Shown: one piece after another, positions 15,394-27,700 of the stretch | Layout of the letters: every line of letters begins with the position of its first letter | Position numbering within the stretch: position 1 is the first letter of the stretch | Source of the DNA: Lateolabrax maculatus | Taxonomy: Eukaryota; Chordata; Actinopteri; Acropomatiformes; Lateolabracidae | Length of the DNA: 64,000 bases | Direction of reading: 5' to 3' | Assembly: GCA_031216445.1 (NCBI GenBank) | Contig: CM062218.1 | Coordinates: 21,861,501-21,925,500 of the forward strand | Program-made: the position numbers and the translations under genes | The notes under the pieces: model-generated | What the model was told of the DNA's origin: nothing | Seen by the model: the letters and a program-made list of their open reading frames with translations, nothing else | Database searches by the model: none

Positions 15394-18300
15394 ATGGAAG
15401 GCACACATAGCAAGAGAAAACAAAGAGGACAGAGGAGAAAGAACACTGACATCCAGCAAAAGACAAAGCTGGAATACATGGAACGCTCCGGGGAGGTTGG
15501 CCTTTCTTTTAATTTCCACCTCAGTTCCCTGGAAGCACAACTTAGAGCTGAGCTGAAGGACAGCGAGGCCAAGCTCACCCATAGTACATTTGAGGGGAGA
15601 GTCCACTTGGAAATCCAAAAGGAATCGCTGGATATTTTGCTTGTTCAGCTCCAAGATCAGAAAGTGGACAACAACTGGAGCCGTGACAAAGAGCTGATGC
15701 AAAGCGAGATATGTTGCCTGAAAGCCCGGCTACAAGAGGCTCTGGGCAAACATGTCAACTCTTCACAGACGGAGATCGAACATCTGAAAGTAAACCAGAG
15801 GAAGATCTGCGCGACGCTGCGGAAAGCTCAGAGTGAGCTTGAGCAGCAGACTCAAACCAGCAATGACCTTCAAGTGAAACTGAAGCAGGTGAAGGAAGAA
15901 CTCTTTCACAAAGACACAGCAGAGTTTGAGGCTCGCTCAAAAGCAGAGCTGTTGGAGACAGATCTTGCCTGCGAGATTGCTCAAACTGAAAAGCTGGAGC
16001 AGAAATTGACCAAGATGAAGGAAGCTCTACTGAAACAGAAGGACGACAATAAAAAGACCCTGGAAAGATCCCAGGCCTCTCATCGAGTCCAGCTGGAGGA
16101 ACACAAAACCAAGACCAGCAGGATTTCATCGGCCCTGAAAAATGCAGAAGGTCAGCTAAAGATTGAGCGCCTCCGTCTGCAGCAGGAAAAAACCTCCCAC
16201 CAGAAGGAGATGGACACATCCAGAGCTCTCTATGCTGCTCAGCTTGACGAGCAGAAAGAAGAGAACAACAGCCTTGTGGCTGCTCTGAAAAAGGCTGAGC
16301 AGCAGTTGGAGAGTCATCGTATCGAATGGCAGGAGGACAAGTCATCCCTCCTTCAGGCCACAGAGAGCCTCCAGAAGACTCTGCAGGAGAAGGAGCAGGA
16401 GTGGCAGAAGGACAAGTCATCCCTCCTTCAAAACGCTGAGGGCCTCAAGAAGACTCTGCGGCAGAAGGAGCAGGATTTGCAGCAGGACAAGTCATCCCTC
16501 CTTCAGGCCACCAAGGACCTCCAGAAGACTCTGAGTGAGCTTGAGCAGGAGACTACCACCAGCAAGGCCCTTCAAGTCAAACTGGAGCAGGTGAAGGGAG
16601 AGAATGAAGCCCTCCAAAATGAAATAGAGGCAACAAACTTAGTGGTCCGCACTGAAAAGCAACTGCGTTCAGTGGCTGAAAAGAACTTTGAGACAACCGC
16701 CCATTCCCTGAAGGTGCAGCTCTTTGAGAAAGACACAGCAGAGTTTGAGGCTCGCTCAAAAGCAGAGCTGTTAGAGACAGATCTTGCCTGCGAGATTGCT
16801 CAAACTGAAAAGCTGGAGCAGAAATTGACCAAGATGAAGGAAGCTCTACTGAAACAGAAGGATGACAGTAAAAAGACCCTGGAAAGATCCCAGGCCTCTC
16901 ATCGAGTCCAGCTGGAGGAACACAAAACCAAGACCAGCAGGATTTCATCGGCCCTGAAAAATGCAGAAGGTCAGCTAAAGATTGAGCGCCTCCGTCTGCA
17001 GCAGGAAAAAACCTCCCACCAGAAGGAGATGGACACATCCAGAGCTCTCTATGCTGCTCAGCTTGGCGAGCAGAAAGAAGAGAACAACACCCTTGTGGCT
17101 GCTCTAAAAAAGGCTGAGCAGCAGTTGGAGAGTCATCGTATCGAGTGGCAGGAGGACAAGTCATCCCTCCTTCAGGCCACAGAGGGCCTCCAAAAGACTC
17201 TGCAGGAAAAGGAGCAGGAGTGGCAGGAGGACAAGTCATCCCTCCTTCAAAATGCTGAGAGCCTCAAGAAGACTCTGCACCAGAAGGAGCAGGAGTTGCA
17301 GCAGGACAAGTCATCCCTCCTTCAGGCCACCAAGGACCTCCAGAAGACTCTGAGTGAGCTTGAGCAGGAGACTACCACCAGCAAGGCCCTTCAAGTCAAA
17401 CTGGAGCAGGTGAAGGGAGAGAATGAAGCCCTCCGAAATGAAATAGAGGCAACAAACTTAGTGGTCTGCACTGAAAAGCAACTGCGTTCAGTGGCTGAAA
17501 AGAACTTTGAGACAACTGCCCATTCCCTGAAGGTGCAGCTCTTTGAGAAAGACACAGCAGAGTTTGAGGCTCGCTCAAAAGCAGAGCTGTTGGAGACAGA
17601 TCTTGCCTGCGAGATTGCTCAAACTGAAAAGCTGGAGCAGAAATTGACCAAGATGAAGGAAGCTCTACTGAAACAGAAGGACGACAATAAAAAGACCCTG
17701 GAAAGATCCCAGGCCTCTCATCGAGTCCAGCTGGAGGAACGCAAAACCAAGACCAGCAGGATTTCATCGGCCCTGAAAAATGCAGAAGGTCAGCTAAAGA
17801 TTGAGCGCCTCCGTCTGCAGCAGGAAAAAACCTCCCACCAGAAGGAGATGGACACATCCAGAGCTCTCTATGCTGCTCAGCTTGGCGAGCAGAAAGAAGA
17901 GAACAATACCCTTGTGGCTGCTCTAAAAAAGGCTGAGCAGCAGTTGGAGAGTCATCGTATCGAGTGGCAGGAGGACAAGTCATCCCTCCTTCAGGCCACA
18001 GAGGGCCTCCAGAAGACTCTGCAGGAGAAGGAGCAGGAGTGGCAGGAGGACAAGTCATCCCTCCTTCAAAACGCTGAGAGCCTCAAGAAGAAACTGCAGC
18101 AGAAGGAGCAAGAGTTGCAGCAGGACAAGTCATCCCTCCTTCAGGCCACCAAGGGCCTCCAGAAGACTCTGAGTGAGCTTGAGCAGGAGATTACCACCAG
18201 CAAGGCCCTTCAAGTCAAACTGGAGCAGGTGAAGGGAGAGAATGAAGCCCTCCAAAATGAAATAGAGGCAACAAACTTAGTGGTCTGCACTGAAAAGCAA

Positions 18301-19854
18301 CTGCGTTCAGTGGCTGAAAAGAACTTTGAGACAACTGCCCATTCCCTGAAGGTGCAGCTCTTTGAGAAAGACACAGCAGAGTTTGAGGCTCGCTCAAAAG
18401 CAGAGCTGTTGGAGACAGATCTTGCCTGCGAGCTTGCTCAAACTGAAAAGCTGGAGCAGAAATTGACCAAGATGAAGGAAGCTCTACTGAAACAGAAGGA
18501 CGACAATAAAAAGACCCTGGAAAGATCCCAGGCCTCTCATCGAGTCCAGCTGGAGGAACGCAAAACCAAGAGCAGCAGGATTTCATCGGCTCTGAAAAAT
18601 GCAGAAGGTCAGCTAAAGATTGAGCGCCTCCGTCTGCAGCAGGAGAAAACCTCCCACCAGAAGGAGATGGACACATCCAGAGCTCTCTATGCTGCTCAGC
18701 TTGATGAGCAGAAAGAAGAGAACAACAGCCTTGTGGCTGCTCTGAAAAAGGCTGAGCAGCAGTTGGAGAGTCATCGTATCGAGTGGCAGGAAGACAAGTC
18801 ATCCCTCCTTCAGGCCACAGAGGGCCTCAAGAAGACTCTGCGGCAGAAGGAGCAGGAGTGGCAGCAGGACAAGTCATCCCTCCTTCAGGCCACCGAGGGC
18901 TTCAAGAAAACTCTGCAGGAGAAGGAGCAGGAGTGGCAGAAGGACAAGTCATCCCTCCTTCAGGCCACAGAGGGCCTCAAGAAGAAACTGCAGCAGAAGG
19001 GGCAGGAGTGTCAGCAGGACAAGTCATTCCTCTTTCAGGCCACTAAGGGCCTCCAGAAGACTCTGAGTGAGCTTGAGCAGCAGACTACCACCAGCAAGGA
19101 CCTTCAAGTCAAACTGGAGCAGGTGAAGGGAGAGAATGGAGCCCTCCGAAATGAAATAGAGGCAACAAACTTAGTGGTTCGCACTGAAAAGGAGCTGCGC
19201 GCAGTGGCTGAAAACAACCTCATGACGACCGCCCATTTCCTGAAGGTGCAGCTCTTTGAGAAAGACACAGCAGAGTTTGAGGCTCACTTAAAAGCAGAGC
19301 TTTTGGAGACACATATTGCTTGTGAGATCGCTCAAACTGAAAAGCTGAAGCAGAAATTGACCAAGATGAAGGAAGCTCTACTGAAACAGAAGGACGACAA
19401 TAAGAAGACTCTGGAAAGATCCCAGGCCTCTCATCGAGTCCAACTGGAAGAATGCAGAGCCAAGACCAGTAAGATTTTATCTGCCCTGAAAAATGCAGAA
19501 GGTCTGCTGGAGATTGAGCGCCTCTGCCTGCAGCAGGAGAAAACGTCCCTCCAGAAGGAGATGGAGACATCCAGAGCTTTCTATGCTGCTCAGCTTGTTG
19601 AGCAGAAAGAAGAGAACAACACCCTTGTGACTGCTCTCAAAGAGGCTGAGCAGCAGTTGGAGAGTCATCGTATCAAGTGGCAGGAGGACAAGTCATCCCT
19701 CGTTCAAGCCACAGAAGGCCTCCAGAAGACTCTGCAGGAGAAGGAGCAGGAGTGGCAGGAGACTGAGGGATCCATGAGGTCCCAGCTTGAAGACCTCGTG
19801 AGCCAGCTCACTAAAAAGAAAAAGAAAAATAACTGGTACAAAAAACTTTTCTAA
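15394..19854 (+). CDS. Coiled-coil repeat protein, copy C (1486 aa, five modules)
   Basis: Same length and module layout as copy B, with module starts at 15832, 16534, 17353, 18172 and 19066. Substitutions particular to this copy are Ser for Asn in KDDSKKTLE (module 2), Asp for Gly in LQATKDLQKT at the end of module 2, Ser for Thr in KTKSSRISS and Gln for Arg in EALQNEIE of module 4, and Gly for Glu in KGENGALRN of module 5. None breaks the frame or adds a proline. The ATG has the same TATA spacing and context as in copy B. Function unknown. Confidence 0.9.
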   Translation: MEGTHSKRKQRGQRRKNTDIQQKTKLEYMERSGEVGLSFNFHLSSLEAQLRAELKDSEAKLTHSTFEGRVHLEIQKESLDILLVQLQDQKVDNNWSRDKELMQSEICCLKARLQEALGKHVNSSQTEIEHLKVNQRKICATLRKAQSELEQQTQTSNDLQVKLKQVKEELFHKDTAEFEARSKAELLETDLACEIAQTEKLEQKLTKMKEALLKQKDDNKKTLERSQASHRVQLEEHKTKTSRISSALKNAEGQLKIERLRLQQEKTSHQKEMDTSRALYAAQLDEQKEENNSLVAALKKAEQQLESHRIEWQEDKSSLLQATESLQKTLQEKEQEWQKDKSSLLQNAEGLKKTLRQKEQDLQQDKSSLLQATKDLQKTLSELEQETTTSKALQVKLEQVKGENEALQNEIEATNLVVRTEKQLRSVAEKNFETTAHSLKVQLFEKDTAEFEARSKAELLETDLACEIAQTEKLEQKLTKMKEALLKQKDDSKKTLERSQASHRVQLEEHKTKTSRISSALKNAEGQLKIERLRLQQEKTSHQKEMDTSRALYAAQLGEQKEENNTLVAALKKAEQQLESHRIEWQEDKSSLLQATEGLQKTLQEKEQEWQEDKSSLLQNAESLKKTLHQKEQELQQDKSSLLQATKDLQKTLSELEQETTTSKALQVKLEQVKGENEALRNEIEATNLVVCTEKQLRSVAEKNFETTAHSLKVQLFEKDTAEFEARSKAELLETDLACEIAQTEKLEQKLTKMKEALLKQKDDNKKTLERSQASHRVQLEERKTKTSRISSALKNAEGQLKIERLRLQQEKTSHQKEMDTSRALYAAQLGEQKEENNTLVAALKKAEQQLESHRIEWQEDKSSLLQATEGLQKTLQEKEQEWQEDKSSLLQNAESLKKKLQQKEQELQQDKSSLLQATKGLQKTLSELEQEITTSKALQVKLEQVKGENEALQNEIEATNLVVCTEKQLRSVAEKNFETTAHSLKVQLFEKDTAEFEARSKAELLETDLACELAQTEKLEQKLTKMKEALLKQKDDNKKTLERSQASHRVQLEERKTKSSRISSALKNAEGQLKIERLRLQQEKTSHQKEMDTSRALYAAQLDEQKEENNSLVAALKKAEQQLESHRIEWQEDKSSLLQATEGLKKTLRQKEQEWQQDKSSLLQATEGFKKTLQEKEQEWQKDKSSLLQATEGLKKKLQQKGQECQQDKSFLFQATKGLQKTLSELEQQTTTSKDLQVKLEQVKGENGALRNEIEATNLVVRTEKELRAVAENNLMTTAHFLKVQLFEKDTAEFEAHLKAELLETHIACEIAQTEKLKQKLTKMKEALLKQKDDNKKTLERSQASHRVQLEECRAKTSKILSALKNAEGLLEIERLCLQQEKTSLQKEMETSRAFYAAQLVEQKEENNTLVTALKEAEQQLESHRIKWQEDKSSLVQATEGLQKTLQEKEQEWQETEGSMRSQLEDLVSQLTKKKKKNNWYKKLF

Positions 19855-20400
19855 TGCCCGGATCCAAGAACTTCACGCACAGAAGAACAAATGCTCATAC
19901 ACATGCACTTACACAAACACACGCACCATGCACTTGTTCTTGTATACTTGTGAGGATTAATCAGTTGAATCAGTCTTAACCCCCAAACAGCTCTTTGTAG
20001 AGGGCTGTTTGAGGATTAAGACTTGTTTTTACACTTGGAAAGTGAGGCTAAGCTCTCTTCACTTTTCTGGTGTTAAACTGAAACTGGTCCTCACAAATAT
20101 ATAAATACTAGTGCACACACTTACACACACACACCCAGCCGTCCGAGGAGAGGGGATCTCTCTTTGAATTGCCTTTCCCGAGGTTTCTTCTCATGTTCCT
20201 TAAGCTGTTCTTAGGTTCATGGGGAGTTTTTCCTCGTCTTCTTAGAGAGCTCGGGCTGGGCACCTGCTGCTGATGTGGGCCTGTCAGTGCCACTGAAACA
20301 CCTTGAGCAACACAAATAATCTCATCTTCACTTCTGGGCATTCAAAAAATAATTCAATCAATCAATCAATCAATCAATAAATTGATTAATTACAATGTCA
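19855..20400 (+). other. Probable 3' UTR of copy C (hairpin 19972-20023, AATAAA 20376-20381)
   Basis: Teleost-type repeat at 20179-20311. No distinguishing indel. Confidence 0.5.
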
Positions 20401-20589
20401 TGTTTTTTTTTGTCTTTCTGTATTTGGTCTACAGTCAAATGAGTAATATTAAATGTTCTGTTTGATGTATGAATATTTTCACTACTGGTAAAAACTAAAC
20501 GATTACATAATGTTGTCAGAGCCTACAATGTGTCAACACTTTGGTACCAAAAATGTAGTATATACAAACATTATGTCCATTTTATGCAA

Positions 20590-20748
20590 CTTTATACTTC
20601 TACTCCACTGCTTTTCAGAGGATTTTTTGTACTTTTTACTGCAGAACATTTATTTGACAGCTATAGATACAGCAGATTATAATTTTACATTTCAAAAAAC
20701 TTTTGATAAGCTTATAAATACAATGCATTATCAAAGAGTAAACCATTT
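20590..20748. repeat. Teleost-type repeat (TACTTCTACTCCACTGC), spacer C
   Basis: Copy of the element at 1852. Confidence 0.55.
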
Positions 20749-21171
20749 ATGTTTGAGACTCACAAACAAGCAGATGTCTATGAGTTCAGATGTTTGTCAG
20801 TTTCCTGTCTAAACCTTTCCAGTGGTTTCATTCAAGAAAATGGTTCGAGGCTTAGAGAAGTACAACGATCCAATATCTCGGGGAAAAGCAAAGATTAGAG
20901 AAAAATCCAAATTAAATTAAAGTGCTCAAAGCTTGAGTACAGGACTTTTACATATAAATGATTGTTACATTCAAGCCCTGGTCAAACGCTGGGGTACCTA
21001 TAGCGATGCGTTTTACATCAACCAGCAATGATTGGTTCGCCAAGAGACAAAGGGGGGAGCAACTGTAGCGACGGAGTAGGCTACAGCAACTAGGAGTATG
21101 GAGGAATCACCTAATAGGCGTCCAAGAAAAGTTTCTAATGCTCCAGATAAAAAAGAAGCTCAGCATTCAGA

Positions 21172-21513
21172 CCATAGACTATATAAAAGAAGTGGACCTA
21201 GCCTCTGTGACGTCACCCCTTGGTTTGTGGATATCCGTTCTGTAGCCTCAAGATTGCCGTTTTGGAGCCAGAAGTGACGTTATTTAGAAAAAGAAAACAA
21301 CAGCTAGCGATTGAGACCATAAACTCATTAGAAGTATGTTTACTGAGGTAATAAATCAAGTAAGAAGTAAGGTCCTTTTCTCATAGACGCTATACAGTCG
21401 GACTTCTTTTTGCAGCCTGTGTAGTCACCCCCTGGTGGCCATTAAAAAGAATGCAGGTTTAAGGTACTTCTGCATTGGCTTCAGTTTTCAGACCCAGAGG
21501 TTGCCGCTTGGTT
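21172..21513. repeat. Teleost-type repeat with CRE, spacer C
   Basis: Copy of the element at 2434; TGACGTCA is at 21208-21215. Confidence 0.6.
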
Positions 21514-21643
21514 CAGAGGAAGGATTACAGTCCAAAAAAGAAAGTGACGATTGAAAGCGGCACATGGGCTGGACTACGGGAGGTAACGCCGGAGTCATTG
21601 GAAAGTCGTGAAGCTTGTCACTGGGGCTTGTTTTGGGTTTACA

Positions 21644-21726
21644 ATCATTCTTGCCAAGTTGTCTAAGGAGCTGTGTTCAGGTCACAGTCTCCCCTGGAGG
21701 CTTGGGTTGGAATCCCACTTTGGACA
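21644..21726 (+). pseudogene. tRNA-Leu(CAG)-like pseudogene, spacer C
   Basis: Copy of the element at 2906. Confidence 0.75.
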
Positions 21727-21953
21727 AGTAGTGTTTTGCACTGGAACCGTTCCCTTTAACATTACACTGGGATCGAAAAGTCAAAAGTTATGCTGGGACA
21801 GGCCTATGAAAAAATACAGTGTTAGTACTACACCTACAGCATTTGTAACACTGCGTTCACACATACAGATTCATAGTAGTAGGCAGTCTTTTTCACATTG
21901 TATCTGCCGTGTCACTGGTATTGTTGAATGCCTTCCTTGTCACAGTCTCTGCA

Positions 21954-22024
21954 TTGTCCATGGTGTCATGGTTAGTCCTCTGAACTCTTAATCCAGCAAC
22001 TGAGTTCAAATCTCTGTGGAACCT
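21954..22024 (+). pseudogene. tRNA-Gln-like pseudogene, spacer C
   Basis: Copy of the element at 3216, anticodon CTT. Confidence 0.72.
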
Positions 22025-22719
22025 GGTTTTAAAGTAGGAATACATGTTCATGCAAACTTAAAACAACTCTCAGCACTGCGTTTTTTGTGCATGATATTTC
22101 AGGTCCCAGTGAGACCTGCATTTTGAATTACAAAACATTCTAAACGTATTTTTAGACAAGTACTTGTTCAATAACAATTAAAATAGCATTGTTTATTCAC
22201 AATAAAACAAACACCCCCCTAACTCTACCATACTTGGCATCTCCCCCGGAGAACCCCTTTACAAGCAGCAGTTCGGGGTCTAAACAGAAGAGAGCAGCTA
22301 CAGCAGAGGAGAAACAGGTGACAACTACTTGTTTTCTGGCGAAACACTTTTAACAATAAATGAAAATGTTTGCACAAAGACAAGTCCCTGTGTCTTATTG
22401 TTTTAAAATACATTCTGTGTGCTTTGTTACACTACAACCAACGATAAACAGAATATATTAACACTTTGTTAGCGGGCCTCCCGACATTAACAAACAAGTA
22501 AGTAATGATGACGATGTCAAATCATGCTATGCTGACACTACAACACAGACACCTCCAAGCTGGCTTGATTTAATTATAATGGAAGTGGCGATGCGGCGTG
22601 TGTGCGTGCGAGTGTGCATCTTACTTTATAGGGCACGGTTCCCCACGTGACAATGACACATTTCATGTGTTATATTGGGATATTTATGTAAATTTCCACT
22701 AAATGTGGGATTTTTTACA

Positions 22720-22753
22720 GTCAGGATGACTGAGCGGTCTAAGGCTCTGCGTT
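22720..22753 (+). pseudogene. tRNA-Leu 5' half, spacer C
   Basis: Copy of the 34-nt element at 3982. Confidence 0.6.
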
Positions 22754-23285
22754 AAGCTGTGGAACATTTGTCCGTCAAAGAATGGGAAGAAGGGGGGAGA
22801 AGGGGAAAAATGTGAAAACAAAAGGAAAAATGTAGCTATTTTGTGTCCATATATTTTTGAAGAATGCATTTTTAGCTGCCTGAACACAAAGTGGAAACTT
22901 TCGATGCTTTTAAATGCTTTGGACGTGCTGTAGACGAGATTTGAGCTGACAAACTGTGGACAGCTGCACATTGCTTTATCTGGACATCACTTGGAGTTGG
23001 GGGTGTTCCCCAGTTATAAAGCTGGCCTACTGACACGCTCAAGGGACTCTATTTGCTGTTGTTCACGTCCCTGTTCCCCAAAGTTTAGTTTGTAAATAAT
23101 TAGACAATAAATGATAAATGCAAAGAAATAATTTCCTTTGAAGTTCCTCCCTGCACCTTGCAAGATTGTTTGGATTCTTTTATAAATGCAAATATTTTTC
23201 TTGTGAAAAAAACATTTTTATACATATACTTCTTATTCATGTGAATAATTTCATTATGTGTAATAATTCCTTGTTAATATCCAAG

Positions 23286-23471
23286 ATGGCGGCTGCCTAT
23301 ATGGAGCATTAGCGGCTGGCTACAGCGGCAGTATTAAACGGAGTGGACGGTAAATTTTCTCTAAAAGAAGAACAAACAACGGCACTTAAACTTTATGTTG
23401 ATAAGAAATATGTGTTTGCCCAACTTCTGACAGGACGTACCCTACGACAGGATGCCATTTTTTCGCTCTGA
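23286..23471 (+). pseudogene. RecQ-like fragment, spacer C, with an extra 1-bp deletion
   Basis: GCATTAGCGG here replaces GCATTTAACGG of all other units: a lost base and a substitution that stop the first frame after MAAAYMEH. The relic is evidently not under selection. Confidence 0.4.
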
Positions 23472-23987
23472 TTGGTTGTCTCAGCCTGTTTATAGTGCCC
23501 CTTGGAAATCGAAAAGGAACTGAGAGGTTCCAGATTAATACACATGCGAATTAGTCTGGCAATGCCAAGCTACTGTTGTACACAAACTGTCATTAAAAAC
23601 ACCCAGTTGTACATTTGCTGTACAGCTGTTTTGGTTGTTCATAGAAAAAGAAATAGAGACTTTTGAAAGATTAAATTAAAACAGACCACGAAAAGTACAA
23701 CAAATATATTTAAAAAAAAAAAAATGTTTTTTTTTTTGTTTTTATTTTCATTATTTCTTTCTTTTGTCCTGTCTCTTAGATATTTTGCACATGGGCAACA
23801 TGCTTGTGCTGTAAATTTGGGGGTTTGGGTTCTACGTGAACCCTGGGTTCTAATCATAGCTACCTGCAACAATGACTTATTGTTTTGACCATTTTAAATC
23901 AGTATGATCAAGGCAGTTATTTGCAACACCCTCCCATTATCATTCTCCATATTTTAAGCATATTATTAATGATTTTAATGCACATTA

Positions 23988-24147
23988 TATTAAAGCAATA
24001 TCACACAGGTCATGCTGTTGTACTGAATATAAGCACAGCTGTGATTCAGTCGTAGGGACGAGGCCGCAGGCCGAGTACAGAAGAAAATTACAGTTGTGCT
24101 GATATTCCGTACAACAGCATGACCTGGAGTGTGATATTGCTTTAATA
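23988..24147. mobile_element. MITE, spacer C
   Basis: Copy of the inverted-repeat element at 5250. Confidence 0.75.
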
Positions 24148-24614
24148 CAACAGTTCTACAAGCACCATTTATTAGTTAACAGTAATAAGCGATAACAAAT
24201 TATGATTTGTTTGTTTAATCATGTATTTGGCTCTGCCAACACAAATTGTTCCGTAACTGGACTGGGACTGGACTGTTGCCTAGCAACACGTAAATATTTT
24301 TGTGCACACTAGCTGGCTTGCTACTTTGTGTAAAGTCAGGTCTACATTGATAAGACAGTACGTTGCGCCATCGTTTCCTGCTCTGCAACTTTTTGGTGAG
24401 CTTTCAGACATGCAAGACAGACAAGCTTTTTGTTTCTATTTTCTGTGTTCTGCAACTTATTAAAAATCTCAATTACAATCACAATTCACAACTGTTTTGT
24501 AATTGTATTTGGCATCCATCTTAGATACCATTGCATTTGTATATTCAAATATAAATAAACTGGTATCCACTAGCAACAAAAAGATGAAGGGATAGAATGA
24601 AACCAACTCCATAA

Positions 24615-24692
24615 CCAATTGTAATGAAGATTAAAGGAATAGAATCCTATAGACATCATGGACTTTAGAATGTTGTCAGGATGCTATAAATA
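24615..24692 (+). promoter_or_regulatory. Core promoter of copy D
   Basis: CCAAT at 24615 and TATAAATA at 24685-24692; X-box at 24275-24287. Confidence 0.6.
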
Positions 24693-24762
24693 CTGAGACC
24701 AAAGTTTGGTTCTGACACAAATTTCCACACAAAGATTTCCTGACACAAATTTCACGGTGACA

Positions 24763-27700
24763 ATGGAAGGCACACATAGCAAGAGAAAACAAAGAGGACA
24801 GAGGAGAAAGAACACTGACATCCAGCAAAAGACAAAGCTGGAATACATGGAACGCTCCGGGGAGGTTGGCCTTTCTTTTAATTTCCACCTCAGTTCCCTG
24901 GAAGCACAACTTAGAGCTGAGCTGAAGGACAGCGAGGCCAAGCTCACCCATAGTACATTTGAGGGGAGAGTCCACTTGGAAATCCAAAAGGAATCGCTGG
25001 ATATTTTGCTTGTTCAGCTCCAAGATCAGAAAGTGGACAACAACTGGAGCCGTGACAAAGAGCTGATGCAAAGCGAGATATGTTGCCTGAAAGCCCGGCT
25101 ACAAGAGGCTCTGGGCAAACATGTCAACTCTTCACAGACGGAGATCGAACATCTGAAAGTAAACCAGAGGAAGATCTGCGCGACGCTGCGGAAAGCTCAG
25201 AGTGAGCTTGAGCAGCAGACTCAAACCAGCAATGACCTTCAAGTGAAACTGAAGCAGGTGAAGGAAGAACTCTTTCACAAAGACACAGCAGAGTTTGAGG
25301 CTCGCTCAAAAGCAGAGCTGTTGGAGACAGATCTTGCCTGCGAGATTGCTCAAACTGAAAAGCTGGAGCAGAAATTGACCAAGATGAAGGAAGCTCTACT
25401 GAAACAGAAGGATGACAATAAAAAGACCCTGGAAAGATCCCAGGCCTCTCATCGAGTCCAGCTGGAGGAACACAAAACCAAGACCAGCAGGATTTCATCG
25501 GCCCTGAAAAATGCAGAAGGTCAGCTAAAGATTGAGCGCCTCCGTCTGCAGCAGGAAAAAACCTCCCACCAGAAGGAGATGGACACATCCAGAGCTCTCT
25601 ATGCTGCTCAGCTTGACGAGCAGAAAGAAGAGAACAACAGCCTTGTGGCTGCTCTGAAAAAGGCTGAGCAGCAGTTGGAGAGTCATCGTATCGAATGGCA
25701 GGAGGACAAGTCATCCCTCCTTCAGGCCACAGAGAGCCTCCAGAAGACTCTGCAGGAGAAGGAGCAGGAGTGGCAGAAGGACAAGTCATCCCTCCTTCAA
25801 AACGCTGAGGGCCTCAAGAAGACTCTGCGGCAGAAGGAGCAGAATTTGCAGCAGGACAAGTCATCCCTCCTTCAGGCCACCAAGGACCTCCAGAAGACTC
25901 TGAGTGAGCTTGAGCAGGAGACTACCACCAGCAAGGCCCTTCAAGTCAAACTGGAGCAGGTGAAGGGAGAGAATGAAGCCCTCCAAAATGAAATAGAGGC
26001 AACAAACTTAGTGGTCCGCACTGAAAAGCAACTGCGTTCAGTGGCTGAAAAGAACTTTGAGACAACCGCCCATTCCCTGAAGGTGCAGCTCTTTGAGAAA
26101 GACACAGCAGAGTTTGAGGCTCGCTCAAAAGCAGAGCTGTTAGAGACAGATCTTGCCTGCGAGATTGCTCAAACTGAAAAGCTGGAGCAGAAATTGACCA
26201 AGATGAAGGAAGCTCTACTGAAACAGAAGGACGACAATAAAAAGACCCTGGAAAGATCCCAGGCCTCTCATCGAGTCCAGCTGGAGGAACGCAAAACCAA
26301 GACCAGCAGGATTTCATCGGCCCTGAAAAATGCAGAAGGTCAGCTAAAAATTGAGCGCCTCCGTCTGCAGCAGGAAAAAACCTCCCACCAGAAGGAGATG
26401 GACACATCCAGAGCTCTCTATGCTGCTCAGCTTGGCGAGCAGAAAGAAGAGAACAATACCCTTGTGGCTGCTCTAAAAAAGGCTGAGCAGCAGTTGGAGA
26501 GTCATCGTATCGAGTGGCAGGAGGACAAGTCATCCCTCCTTCAGGCCACAGAGGGCCTCCAGAAGACTCTGCAGGAGAAGGAGCAGGAGTGGCAGGAGGA
26601 CAAGTCATCCCTCCTTCAAAACGCTGAGAGCCTCAAGAAGAAACTGCAGCAGAAGGAGCAAGAGTTGCAGCAGGACAAGTCATCCCTCCTTCAGGCCACC
26701 AAGGGCCTCCAGAAGACTCTGAGTGAGCTTGAGCAGGAGATTACCACCAGCAAGGCCCTTCAAGTCAAACTGGAGCAGGTGAAGGGAGAGAATGAAGCCC
26801 TCCGAAATGAAATAGAGGCAACAAACTTAGTGGTCTGCACTGAAAAGCAACTGCGTTCAGTGGCTGAAAAGAACTTTGAGACAACTGCCCATTCCCTGAA
26901 GGTGCAGCTCTTTGAGAAAGACACAGCAGAGTTTGAGGCTCGCTCAAAAGCAGAGCTGTTGGAGACAGATCTTGCCTGCGAGCTTGCTCAAACTGAAAAG
27001 CTGGAGCAGAAATTGACCAAGATGAAGGAAGCTCTACTGAAACAGAAGGACGACAATAAAAAGACCCTGGAAAGATCCCAGGCCTCTCATCGAGTCCAGC
27101 TGGAGGAACACAAAACCAAGACCAGCAGGATTTCATCGGCTCTGAAAAATGCAGAAGGTCAGCTAAAGATTGAGCGCCTCCGTCTGCAGCAGGAGAAAAC
27201 CTCCCACCAGAAGGAGATGGACACATCCAGAGCTCTCTATGCTGCTCAGCTTGATGAGCAGAAAGAAGAGAACAACAGCCTTGTGGCTGCTCTGAAAAAG
27301 GCTGAGCAGCAGTTGGAGAGTCATCGTATCGAGTGGCAGGAAGACAAGTCATCCCTCCTTCAGGCCACAGAGGGCCTCAAGAAGACTCTGCGGCAGAAGG
27401 AGCAGGAGTGGCAGCAGGACAAGTCATCCCTCCTTCAGGCCACCGAGGGCTTCAAGAAAACTCTGCAGGAGAAGGAGCAGGAGTGGCAGAAGGACAAGTC
27501 ATCCCTCCTTCAGGCCACAGAGGGCCTCAAGAAGAAACTGCAGCAGAAGGGGCAGGAGTGTCAGCAGGACAAGTCATTCCTCTTTCAGGCCACTAAGGGC
27601 CTCCAGAAGACTCTGAGTGAGCTTGAGCAGCAGACTACCACCAGCAAGGACCTTCAAGTCAAACTGGAGCAGGTGAAGGGAGAGAATGAAGCCCTCCGAA

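Noticed and set aside
23639..23872. Minus-strand frame of 64-77 codons over the A/T homopolymers
   Set aside because: Its length changes with the homopolymer length between units, so it cannot be under coding constraint.
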